Assembly (NCBI GenBank): GCA_017893485.1 | Contig: CM030362.1 | Location: 259,295,755 to 259,359,754, forward strand | DNA length: 64,000 nucleotides | From: Hemerocallis citrina | Lineage: Eukaryota; Streptophyta; Magnoliopsida; Asparagales; Asphodelaceae | Reading direction: 5' to 3' | Part shown: in pieces, positions 23,688 to 34,170 of the stretch | Position numbering within the stretch: position 1 is the stretch's first letter | Layout: the number at the start of each line of letters is the position of its first letter | Position numbers and translations under genes: made by a program | The notes under the pieces: generated by a model | Told to the model about the DNA's origin: nothing | What the model saw: the letters and a program-made list of their open reading frames with translations, nothing else | Databases searched by the model: none

Positions 23688-24197
23688 TAGGAAAAATAGT
23701 ACTCAAATACAATTTTATATAGCATGAGGGTATTAATGTCAAGTTGTAAATGTCACGTGCCAAGTTGGATTGTAATTGGATTGTAGCAAAATTTTGGGAG
23801 TTGTAATTGGATTAATGTCAACAGTCTGAGGAAATTTAGTCACTTTCGTAAAAACCTTTCGTAGTTGTAGACAGCTTGAGGGTATTTTGGAGATAGTATT
23901 AATGTCACATGCCTAGTAGGTATTTAATGAGATTGTAGTCACATATAGGTTTTGTATTTATTCACTATTCATACACATTATTCATATATACTTTCCTACC
24001 AACAAATGATAGGTTTTGACCACTTTTTACAACTATTTATTCACTTTCAGATTGGACGGGACATTGATGATTCGTTCGTCTTCAAGCGGCATGATCAGTA
24101 TTTATATGTTACCTTCCTATGTACATTTAATTCTCAACTAGACTTTGCCAACTTCAACAACAAAATAACCCACTGCATATTTATCTTCTACTTAACC
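23688..24197 (+). other. Spacer between PMD gene and Harbinger transposase
   Basis: AT-rich sequence with partial internal repeats (AATGTCA, TTGTAATTGGATTGTA). It probably serves as PMD 3' UTR and transposase promoter/leader. No further gene is seen. Confidence 0.4.
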
Positions 24198-25478
24198 ATG
24201 ACTAGTTTAGATGTGTCTTCTTCCTCGGGTTCATCTTCTGATTCATCAGTGGAGGACAACAATGTTGTTGTTGGGATTATTCACAACCGTCTAGTAAGGA
24301 TTGGCAAGGAAATCCATTTTAGTGAACAAAACAATCGTCGCCGTTACATTCGTGGGGAAAGAGAAGAAGGTCATAGACGGATGTGGAAAGACTACTTTGC
24401 CGAAAATTCAGTTTATCCAGATTCAATTTTTCATCGTCGATTCTGTATGCGTCGACACCTCTTCAATCGGGTATTGGATGCTATTGTGGGTTGCGATCAA
24501 TATTTTCTCCAGTCCCAGGCTGCTTGTAAACAACTTAGGTTAACTCTTCATCAGAAAATTACAGCGGCACTACGTTGTTGGCGTACGGAGGTGTGACTGA
24601 TGCGGTTGACGAATATACATATAGGCAAAACAACGGTATTTAAAACTCTGCGTTGTTTTTGTTTTGCAATTGTAACTTTATTTAGTACTCAGTATATGAG
24701 AAAACCAACACCAGCCGATGTGGAAAGACTACTCGAAGAAAACAGCGCTCGAGGCTTCCCTGGAATGTTGGGTAGTGTAGATTGCATGCATTGGAAGTGA
24801 AAAAATTATCCAGCAGCATGGCATGGCTAGTACACAGTTAATGTTCGGGAACCGACTATTATTCTCAAAGCAGTTGCTTCTTATGATCTTTGGTTCTGGC
24901 ATTCATTCTTCAGAATGCCAGGATGCAATAATGATTTAAATGTGCTGAACCAGTCAACTTTATTTAATGAGATTCTTGATGGCTGTGCACCTCTAGCCAA
25001 TTTTGTCATCAACAACCACAATTACAATATGGGCTACTATTTAGCAGATGGTATATACCCACCGTTGGCAACCATCGTCAAAACTTACACCGCACCGAAT
25101 ACCCAAAAGAAAAAGAAATTTGCAGAAATGCAAGAGGTTGCAAGAAAAGATGTGGCACGGGCTTTTGGAGTTTTATAATCACGATTTGCAAAAGTGAAGG
25201 GTCCAGCACGTATGTGGGATGCAGATAGTCTGTTATATATTATGAAAACATGTATCATTTTACACAACATGATTGTTGAGGATGAACGTGACGAAGGAAT
25301 TCATGATTATGATTATGATCAAATTCCTGACCTGACTGTGATTGAACCAAGCACAGGTGGACCAACCGATCAAGAAAGTCGAATCATTCGCAATGTCTTT
25401 CTACATGATCAATAAAAACACCATGCACTTCGTCAAGATCTAGTGGAGCATATTTGGTCACAATATGAAAATGAGTAA
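24198..25478 (+). pseudogene. PIF/Harbinger transposase (DDE, ALP1/HARBI1-like), inactivated
   Basis: This is the cut-and-paste enzyme of the element. The start ATG at 24198 opens with a Ser-rich stretch. Then come FRRRF-like FHRRFCMRRHLF, the HTH-type region, and LHQKITAALR. A frameshift near 24580-24600 separates LRCW from the expected AYG-(G)VTDAVDEYTYIGKTT. The first catalytic Asp is in GSVDCMHW and the second in CNNDLNVL. The motif expected as D-x-E-R-A-F-G reads DVARAFG, so the third acidic residue is Ala. Stops lie after CMHWK (24798-24800), shortly after in AWHG, and after AFGVL (25176-25178). The C-terminal signatures MKTCIILHNMIVEDERDE and DLVEHIW are readable. Typical length is about 400 residues, which fits. 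Confidence 0.9.
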
Positions 25479-25924
25479 CTGCACTTAGCATGTATTACTT
25501 TGTATTCCCATTGTCGTGTAATGTACTACTTTGTATTGGGTAATAATTAACAACGTAGTTAATGTACTACTATCAACTTGAAGATATAATATTTGAAGCG
25601 TATTGTAAGCTATAATTATGGCTATTAACTATCGATTCTATTGTGAACACATTGATTCTTAGTTTTGCCATTTTCCAATTTTCACAGACACAAAAACATT
25701 CCAAAATAACCTTCTTAAATTCAAATTAATAACATAGGTTACGTTCGCAATTAAAATTGGATGCTTACATTATATAAAGATAAATTACAAATTTTGGGTT
25801 AATGTTGTTTACCCACTGTTGTAACCTTGTTTTTGCAGAATTTCATTCTGCCTACACATAAAGTAATATCGTTGATTACTTGGTAAAGTGTTGAGATCGA
25901 TACTCATAATGTTATCGCCTGTTC
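25479..25924. other. Spacer between convergent Harbinger genes
   Basis: AT-rich, no gene. It probably holds the 3' ends of the transposase (+) and ORF1 (-) transcripts. Repeated TGTACTACTTTGTATT words near 25490-25570 are the only repetition. Confidence 0.4.
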
Positions 25925-26690
25925 TTTAATATCGCATTCTCGGTTTTTTATCGCATTCCTCCTGTCATGCGATTCTTTGCATACAGCTGTGAAATTTTGG
26001 TTTCTTCGGCAATTTCTTTGTATTCTGATGTTTCAGCCATTCATATTCCTTTTCTCTTAGCCGCTTTGCGGCTTGGTGGTCGGGTAAGGGATGTAGGTGA
26101 TTCTGTATCAACGGGTATATCTGAATCTCAGTTGTTTATTGTGGAAGAGTTTTGGCAACCACTCCCTTCATTGGATTGGGTACTTTGTACTTGATCAAAC
26201 ACTTGTGTAGAATGTAATGAAGACTTCGTCTGATCTTTAAGTATCTCATAACATTCCTCAAATTTGAAAGCTTTTCAAGAAGTTGCCATATATTCTACTC
26301 TAGCTTCGCGAATCTATGACAACATTAAATATCCAAACGTTGTTATGTACACAAATAATACAAATCTTGACTTTAAATCCAATTTCTTTTACATACCTTA
26401 TTTGCCTCGGTTGTTCCGCTACCCACCCTAGTAGTTGCACTGCTCAATTTCGCTATGAATAGGACCACTTCTTTCGAAATAAGTTGAAATCGACTAGTAA
26501 GTGAGCTAATCGTTCTATCAGTCGGAGTCCCTAATAATACCTCAAATGTAGAAGAAATTCTCTCCCAGAACTGTGCCCCGGATTGATCGTTACCGATCAC
26601 TGGATCTTGCGTTACACTAACCCAACTTTGGCAGATAAGAACATCTTCCTGAGCCGTATATGCTCTCCCCCTTGCAATTCGGCCCGCCAT
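25925..26690 (-). pseudogene. PIF/Harbinger ORF1 (Myb/SANT-like DNA-binding protein)
   Basis: ORF1 is the accessory DNA-binding protein that works with the transposase. Exon 1 is 26397-26690 (98 codons), starting MAGRIARGRAYTAQED, followed by the SANT-like pattern W-VSVTQDPVIGNDQSGAQFWERI and a third helix region. It ends at a GTATGT donor after TTEANK. Exon 2, about 26310-25925, contains AFKFEECYEILKDQ and PPSRKAAKRK, both typical of these proteins (the latter nuclear-localisation-like), but it has stops near 26137 and 26062. It converges on the transposase gene. In databases, such proteins are often labelled glutathione S-transferase T3-like or NAM-associated. Confidence 0.82.
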
Positions 26691-26984
26691 TAAATTCCTT
26701 ATGAAAAAAACTCAGTACAAGACAGAGAAATAATATATATTACTGGAGGAAATTTTTTGAGACAATTGTGATGCTTGTATTGGGTTCAGAATGGGTACTA
26801 TATATAACAAAATATGAGTGAGCGTTTCAGATAGAGATAGAGCCGTTGGATTAATCTGAGAAAGCAAAAATAGCAGTTAAATGAAGAGGGGGGCAAATTC
26901 GTCATTCGGTTTTAATTTGTTTTATTTTTTAAATCCAACAAGGGACAGAACTTCTAGTTTCGTCCTACAATTACGCAAAGGAGG

Positions 26985-27132
26985 GACGGATCTAGAAGAT
27001 CCGTTCGAGGGGAGGGTTTTTTTTGGGGTTTTACTTACAAAATATTATTATTTTTTTAAGCGGCGGACTGTGAAGATCCGTCGCAGAATTAAAAAATAAT
27101 TTTTTTTATGGGACGGATCTTGAAGATCCATC
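26985..27132. repeat. Right subterminal palindromes of the Harbinger element (3 copies)
   Basis: Copies lie at about 26985-27005, 27063-27082 and 27111-27132, with the same GACGGATC...GATCCGTC plan as the left cluster. Their presence at both ends shows that 11320 and 27285 are ends of a single element. Confidence 0.8.
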
Positions 27133-27288
27133 ATGTATAATATGCACAATTCCTATATTTGCTCTCATATATAGCAATCTACTGTGGTAAAATCGTCAAA
27201 ATATGCATAAATAGCAAACGACAGCAATGCATTTTTAGCAAAAATATGCATATTATGCATAAATAGCAAACGATTGTGGATGCTCTTA

Positions 27289-27771
27289 CAATGATCAACA
27301 TCAATAACATCCAACAACATTCAACAACATCAACAACAACACTACAAGCTCTCAACTCTCTCTACCTTCATTCTTCAATCTACATTCTACACTCATATGG
27401 TATTTTTATATTTGTATAATTTTTAGAATTAACATTATTGATTGTTCTCATTTATTTCTCTTAATTAGATTGTGTATTGTTTTACTTTTCTTCTTTTTTT
27501 GATTTTTTTTATTATTCGGTAAACATACACTAGTTCTTGATTTAATTTTTGTTGTTTTAATTAAATATTTCTTTTTATATATATTTTTCGTTTATAGTAG
27601 AATTTATTTAACTTTATTTGATTTGTAGAATCATTTTCTATAACATACACTAGTTTATCTATCTTTACTTGTTTTGTAGAATAAATTTATAAAACATGCA
27701 CTAGAATTTATTTTTAGAACATACACTAGAATTGATTTTTTTACATTCCAAACATACATACACTAGTGTAG
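27289..27771 (+). other. Leader of hAT H3 downstream of the Harbinger insertion
   Basis: Continues the CAACATTCAAC / CTCTCAACTCTCTC leader that is broken at 11319, then an intron-like T-rich stretch with repeats of ACATACACTAG(T/A) (about 27525-27770). No ORF. Confidence 0.5.
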
Positions 27772-29875
27772 ATGGCATCTAACCGATCATGTGGTAGACA
27801 TAGTAGCCAAGAGTACACTAGTAGTCGTCGCATTCCTTTGATTCCAATTCCATATGTAGAAAGTGAAGAAACACTTATGAATTATGATAGTATTCTCTAT
27901 TTTCATGAAAAACACACGGATCATGTAGAAATAGAAGACATAGAACCACAATCATCGGAACAAGGCCCTTCTCATTCCCGTAAAACAAGAGGGAATACTT
28001 CCGAAGTACGCAAATATTTTGAATATGTCCCTTCACAAAATGATAAGAGTGTAGGACTAAAAATTTGTAAGAAGTGTCAAACACCCTATAAGTTTAAAAT
28101 AGGATCGGGAACGGGTATAGTTCAACGTCACTTAAATAAATGTCAACCCGAAATTTCTAAGGACAATCTTACACAACAAAAAAATACACCCTAAGGCCGG
28201 TCAAGTAGATAGTCATAGCTACAATCACGATATCGTTCGTAGGAAAATTGCTAAGTTAGTAATTAGAGATGAATTACCTTATTCGTTTGGTGAAAGTAGG
28301 AATTTAGAGACTTATGTATAGACTGCATTAAACATCCATTATAAAAAAATTGTTAGAAATGTAGTTAAGGGTGATTGTAAATTAGTTTACAATGATAGCA
28401 AGGATTTTTTAGTAGCAACACTAATGTCATTAAATGCTAGAGTTTCTTTGACATCGAATAGATGGGGAGTGAACAACGTACCAATGATGTGTGTAAAATG
28501 TCATTGGATAGATTATGATTGACTACTTCAAAAGAGGATAATTTTATTTGAATTTGTTAGATACCCACATAAGGGTGAAATAATTGTCATACACATCATG
28601 GATGCATGTAATAATTTCGGTATTTTTGATAAAGTTTTTGCTACTAGTTTTGATAACGCCTCTAATAATACTAAGGCAATCGCTAGTTTGAAAATTACAT
28701 TAAATCCTATAGAACAGAAAAATTTTCATGTTAGGTGTGCTTGTCGTATTTTAAATCTTTGTGTACAAGATGCTTTAAAATATGAACACGATAAAATTTA
28801 GGCAATGAGAAATTGTGTTCATTTTATTACGTTGAGTGGTCCAATATATCAAGCTTTTCATGATTAGTGTCAACTTAGGAAAATTGTATTTAAACATTTT
28901 CCTAAAGATGTTAGAACATCATTAGAATTATACTTATGATTTATTAGGTGTTGTTCTTCATTATCGTTTTAATCTTAGAGAATTTTGTGTTACAATGGGT
29001 ATGCAAGATTGTATGTTAGATGATGATTTTTTGGTTTTTTGTCAAAAGTTTGTATAAATTTTTAGAACCTTTTAATAATATTACTTTACAATTTTCAAAA
29101 ACATTTACATCTAGTGGTATTTTACTTGCAATTGTCACAATGATGACAACAATTAAAGATTTGATAAATGACCCTTATATATTATAAATGTTTAATACTG
29201 CTTATATTAAAATTTTAAAATATTTTCATCAACTTCCTATGTTATATTGTATTGCTAGTGTAATGAATCTCATAATTAAGTTAGAGGGCACACAAAATTT
29301 AATTTAGATTTTTTATACTTATACTCCACATGATGAAATACAAGATTTTGATCATGTTGTTTTTACCACAAAATTTGAGCATTTTGACTAGTTTATATGA
29401 TAGTTACAATAGACTTTATTCATCTAATACTACACAAACACAAAATGTTAGTTCTTCTTCTTCTTCTATATTATCAAAGGGAAAGAGTCTTGCAACTAGT
29501 ATTGTTTTAAATATTATATATAAAAGAAAAACCACGAACCAGGAACTAAATGAGTTAAATTGGTATAATGCACAACCTCCTATTGATGATGTAGTAGATG
29601 TGTTTTATTTTTGGAAAACCAATGAAAATATTATTACTATTCTTTCTCGTATGGCTAGAGAATTGCTAACTACACCGGTGTCAACTGTTGCATCGAAAAA
29701 TATTTTTTCTCTTGGTTGCAGGATAATGAGCTTGAATGGGAATTGCTTGACATCAAAGAATTTGGTGATGTTAGTATGCGCCGAAGATTGGATGAAAGCA
29801 AAGGAGAGGACCCAAGATTTACATGAAGCACAAAATGGCTCAACAAGTAGCACGAATGAACATCTAGGAGAATGA
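27772..29875 (+). pseudogene. hAT transposase relic (H3), BED zinc finger to dimerisation domain
   Basis: The ATG at 27772 opens a 140-codon frame with a BED-type zinc finger (CKKCQTPYKFK...GTGIVQRHLNKC). Stops and frameshifts follow. Recognisable later parts are RREI/RRKIAKLVIRDELPYSFGE near 28240, SFDNASNNT and HVRCACRILNLCVQDALKYE (28598-28801), a relic of the central region, and the C-terminal hAT dimerisation segment ARELLTTPVSTVASKNIFS...LVCAEDWMKA (29640-29800). The order matches H2 throughout. At least a dozen disruptions, so it is a long-dead copy. It is colinear with the H3 left end on the far side of the Harbinger nest. Confidence 0.85.
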
Positions 29876-29880
29876 AGTTT

Positions 29881-30573
29881 GAATAATGTATTGTAAATAA
29901 TTGGAAAATTTAGGGAGATGAGATTTTATATTTAGGTTAAGTAGAAGTGCACGACAATAGTTCAATGCATTCTCTTCAATCTAAAAAGATGTCATCTCGA
30001 TCTGTAAATACAAATGTTTCCCTCATATTGTAATTTAATAAAATTTGTATGAAATATTACTAATCTATTTGATTATATATAAAAGTCTTGTAAACACTGT
30101 ACAACAAGCTGTCCTACAAGTAATCCTTCCGGCTACACAATAGAGGGATACTCTTCTTAACATACACAAACCTCTTCATAGGCCTCTTTCCAGCAAACAC
30201 CTCCCCAGGGCTGCCCCAACTCTTGACGATAAATTCAAGACAAGTCTTCCTTCAGCAGGCAAGCTCCAAGTCTTTCCCACCACCTTCACTTGAGCAAACT
30301 CCAACTCAGCCTCGTGTAATACGTCATGCAAAAAGACAAGTCCCAACTCAATCAAGTGCAACGAATTGTGAAGGAAAGCAAGCTCGACATCCCGAAGACA
30401 TCGTTCAGTGTACACGGCTACATGTCAGCAAAAAGAAGAATGAATTCACTTCAATGCTGAACAACCACAAAAGATTTCACTTCAATATTAAGAAGATTCA
30501 AAACACCCATAACTCATTCGCCCCTCAAAATGAGTTGGGTGCTCCGCACGCCACTCGAGTTCCTTCATTAAAA
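29881..30573. other. Unclassified stretch before the tandem arrays
   Basis: AT-rich to about 30110, then gene-less sequence of mixed composition. No hAT terminus was found here. The ORFs at 30176-30576 have no recognisable domains. Confidence 0.35.
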
Positions 30574-31345
30574 TAACTCGTCAGCCTCAAACAACGAGTT
30601 CAATGCCATGCTCTCCGCTTGCGCTCTTCCAACAACTTGTTACCTCTATACAACGAGTTCGGATTCCCGCTCTTTGCCCGAGCTCCATCACCAACGCATT
30701 ATCTCCATACAGCGAGTTCAATGCCCTGCTCTTCACTTGAGCTCCATCAACAACGCGTTAGGTCCATACAACGAGTTCGATGCCTTACTTTTCGCCCGAG
30801 CTCTATCAACAATGCATTATCTTCATACAAAGAGTTCAACGCTCCATCACCAGGGCTCCATCAACAACTCGTTAGCTCAATACAACGAGTTCAACTCCCC
30901 GCTCTTCGCTCGAGCTCCATCAACAACTTGTTAGCTTCATACAACGAGTTCAACGTCTTGCTCTTCGCTCGACCTTCATCAGCAACCCATTCAGTCCAAA
31001 CAATGAGTTCGATGCCTTGCTCACCGCTCAATCTCCGTTGATAAATCGGTGACTTCATACAAAGAATGCAATGCGCAGCTCACCGCTTGAGCATCAGCAA
31101 CTCATTGGCTCCAAACAACGAGTTCGATGTCTTGCTCACCGCTCGAGCCCCATCAACAACTCTTTGACTCCAAACAACGAGTTCAACGCTCTGCTCTCTG
31201 CTTGAGCTCCATCGACAACTCGTTGACTACAAACAACGAGTTCAACGTCCTGCTCCCTGCTCGTGCGCAGTCAACAACTCGTTAACTCCATACAACAAGT
31301 CTGGTGCCCCACTTTTTGCTCCAGTCCTTCCAACAACCCCTTAAC
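30574..31345. repeat. Tandem array T1, ~60-bp monomer with inverted repeat
   Basis: About 13 copies of a 59-60 bp monomer containing AACTCGTT-N~10-AACGAGTT, an 8-bp inverted repeat, followed by CGA(T/G)GCC..GCTC..CGCT(C/T)GAGC. Copies differ at several sites, so the array is not young. Spurious ORFs (30608-31041) translate it. It may be the tandem-repeat region of a large gypsy element (see the integrase fragment at 39766). Confidence 0.85.
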
Positions 31346-31394
31346 TTCATGCAGTAGGTTTGTCGCCCAACGTCGGCCTCAAGATGCCTCTACA

Positions 31395-32262
31395 AAACTT
31401 GCTAGGCGCAAACGGAAAGTTCAAACATCCAACTCTACCACATAGTTCTTTATTAACTTGTTGGGCGCAAATGGCAAGTTGAAACATCCAACTCTACCAC
31501 AAAGTTCTCTATTAACTTGTTGAGATCAAATGGCAAGTTCAACATTCAGCTCTTTCTCAGAATTACCTCTCTAAACTTGTTGGGATCAAACAACAAGCTA
31601 AAAGTTAAACTCCGTCTCAGAGACATCTCTATAAACTTGCCAGGATCAAATGACAAGCTCTACATTCAACTATGTCTCAAAGTTTTCTCTCCAAACTTGT
31701 TGGGCGCAAACAACAAGTTCAAACGTCAAACTCTATCTCACAGTTGCCTCTCCAAACTTGCTGGGATAAAACAACAAGCTAAATGTTCAACCCCATCTCA
31801 GAGACGTCTCTATAAACTTGTCGGGGTCAAACAACAAGCTCTACATTCAACTCCGTCTTAGAGTTGTCTCTCCAAACTTGCTAGGCACAAATAGAAAGTT
31901 CAAACGTCCAACTCCGTCTCAAAGTCGTCTCTTTAAACTTGCTGGGATAAAACAACAAGCTCTACATTAACTCCGTCTAAAAGTTGCCTCTACAAAACTT
32001 GTTGGGCGCAAATGGCAAGCTCAAAGTTCAACTCCGTCTCAGAGCTATCTCTCCAAACTTGCTGAGATCAAACGAAAAGCTCTACGTTAAACTCTGTTTC
32101 CGAGTTGCCTCTCCAAACTTGCTAGGCACAAAACGGCAAGCTCAACATCAACTCCATCGTAGAGTTGCCTCTACTCACTTGCCGGGATCAAACTGCAAGC
32201 TCTACATTCAACTCTATCCCAGAGTTACCTCAACAAACTTGCTAGGATTAAATAGTAAGTCT
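31395..32262. repeat. Tandem array T2, ~60-bp monomer related to T1
   Basis: About 14 copies of a 60-61 bp monomer, AAACTTG(T/C)TGGG..CAAA..CAAG(T/C)TC, followed by AACTC(C/T)..TCTCAGAG and CCTCTCC. The arms CTTGTT/AACAAG are the T1 arms with one base pair changed on both sides. Same period, same hairpin plan and adjacent position point to a common origin with T1. Confidence 0.85.
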
Positions 32263-32329
32263 GTAGTCTAACCGCCTTCCGAAGTTCATTCCCGCAACAG
32301 CTCTTCTAAGTTAGCTACATACACGAGAT

Positions 32330-32600
32330 CCAATGGAACACTCATTCAGCAATGAAACACTCGATCGATAAAACAAGCAAACAACACAATGCTTGGTCGA
32401 TGAAGGAGCGGTTTAGTGAAACGAACGATGAGATGTTTGATCGACTAAATAAGAGAACAACATAACGCTTTGTTGACGAAAGAGCAGTTCAACAAAACGA
32501 GCAACGAGACGTTTGATCGACAAAACAAGTGATAACACAATTTGGTCGACAAAAGAACAATTCGACTAGGTAGACCGCTCAACAAACATTTGGTCGGCGA
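32330..32600. repeat. Tandem repeats T3 (TTTGATCGAC.AAACAAG units)
   Basis: About three diverged units with GATCGA(C/T)AAAACAAG, ACAACACAA(T/C), TTGGTCGA and AGCAGTTCA, at a period of roughly 60-90 bp. Unclassified. Confidence 0.55.
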
Positions 32601-32709
32601 AAACTCAAGAGAACTTCAAACCGAATGAGTTAACAACCACAAGAAGCCATGATTCAGCAAAAAGATTATGTCGATTCAAGAACCAAGGTTTATAAATAAA
32701 ACTTTGTTT

Positions 32710-32922
<213 letters not shown>

Positions 32923-33839
32923 ATTGTATGCCAGCACAAAGAATGGAAGTTTGTGGTGAAGCAAACCTTTTTAAAACCCAACCTCAAGCTACAAGGATAA
33001 TCAAACTCTTGCTCCTCACAACTCAACTTCAAGTGTCAGGAGATCAACAAAATTGAGCTCATCAAAGCTTCCAAACTTGCTCAAAATTCAACTCGCGAGA
33101 GACTTTAGCTCTTCTAGAACCTCGGCGACAATCAAGGAAGTCAAGAAACCAACAGCTCGACCAAACTCGAACTTCACACAGTACAATCTGACTACAAGCA
33201 AGGAATTCGAAGTGCTTTAGCATCAAAATCCAAAAACAACAAGCTTCCAAGGTGATCAACTACAGCTGCAGACTTCAACTCCGAGCTCGAATAAGAGATA
33301 ATTAAACCCAACACAACTTCACCAAAGCTTCGCTAGCAAAGGGGCTAAGAATACCCCAACTCGAAACTGATGTCGCAGCTTCGAAGACAATGACCATAGC
33401 CTTGCCAAAAAACCTCAAAAAAGCCCGAACTCCAACTCGAACCCAAGCATGAGAAGGTGGTCTTCTTGGTCGATAGTAACCCAAGTTGACATCAACTCTT
33501 CAAAGCACAATCCCGGCGTCATCATCATTAACTCATCTCCAGCTCAGCAGCAACCTCAATTTAAGATCGACGAGAAGCTCGATGACAGCAAGAAGAACCC
33601 AACTAAAGTTCGAGGGAAGTAAGACGAGCCCAACCAAAGCTCCCAAAAGACTATAACTCCCAACTTCGAAGAAGAAAGCAGGCTTCAAACTCGAAGCTCC
33701 ACACAACTCCAAAACCTACCAAGCTCGACATTGAGGAGGATGGAGCTCGACCAAATATCTAGCTCGGCATCGAGAAACATGAAAATTGACAAAGAGGTGG
33801 TAGGCCAAGACTCTTGGTTTCCTGAAGTGTAGCTCGACC
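32923..33839. other. Gene-less sequence rich in CTCGA/TCGAG words
   Basis: No gene or domain found on either strand. AACTCGA, CAAGCTC and similar words recur without clear periodicity, as if it were decayed array sequence of the T1/T2 type. Confidence 0.4.
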
Positions 33840-34170
33840 AAAACTCAACGGAGCTCGCCCAAGGTGACTTCGCCGAGCGTGTTGCTCGCCCAAGATGAAC
33901 TCGCCAGGCTCCATCGCTTAATAGGTTCACCGAGCTCCATCACCAGTTTGCCGAGCTCTGTCCACCGAGCTCCATCACTCAAAACAGGTTTGCCGAGCTC
34001 GATCACTTATACGTCGAGCTCTGTCAGTCGAGCTCCATCACTAGTTCGCCGAGCTATGCATGCCAAGCTCCATCACTCAAAACAAGTTCACTAAGCTAAA
34101 TCACCAGTTCGCCGAGCTCCATCACCCAAAATGAGCTCGGCGAGGAGTAACCCGACAAAATGAGCTGGGT
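33840..34170. repeat. Short tandem repeats T4 (CCGAGCTCCATCAC units)
   Basis: GCCGAGCTC-ATCAC recurs about ten times with spacers of 10-30 bp, some starting AAAACAGGTTTG. GAGCTC is itself palindromic. Non-coding. Confidence 0.75.

Larger units (their letters stand above)
11320..27285 (+). mobile_element. PIF/Harbinger DNA transposon carrying a plant-mobile-domain gene
   Basis: The termini are GAGCATCTACAGTCGT at 11320 and, read inward from the right, GAGCATCCACAATCGT at 27285. Both are flanked by TTA (11317-11319 and 27286-27288), the 3-bp target duplication of this superfamily. Both subterminal regions carry palindromes of the GACGGATC-TTGAA-GATCCGTC kind. Inside are a PMD gene (+), a Harbinger transposase (+) and a Myb/SANT-like ORF1 (-). 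The span is 15,966 bp, of which about 9.7 kb is a nested gypsy element, leaving about 6.3 kb for the Harbinger itself. All its genes are broken. Confidence 0.9.
10847..29880 (+). mobile_element. hAT transposon H3, split by a Harbinger element; right end lost
   Basis: The left end is at about 10847 (TAAAGGTCATTAGGGTCGGGC), a diverged form of the H2 terminus, followed by a GC-rich subterminal block and a leader rich in CTCAACTCTCT and CAACAAT words. The leader stops at 11319 and resumes at 27286 across the Harbinger insertion. The transposase relic follows at 27772-29875. No GC-rich right terminus is found after 29880, so the right end is deleted or too decayed to see; 29880 is the end of recognisable sequence. 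Confidence 0.7.

Noticed and set aside
26373..26690. Glutathione S-transferase gene, as similar proteins are often labelled
   Set aside because: The visible pattern is the SANT/Myb-like fold of Harbinger ORF1, and the gene lies within Harbinger ends; the GST name is an annotation artefact.
30574..32262. Regular repeats with palindromes, superficially CRISPR-like
   Set aside because: Monomers are tandem without unique spacers, diverged, and in a plant nuclear context; they are minisatellites.
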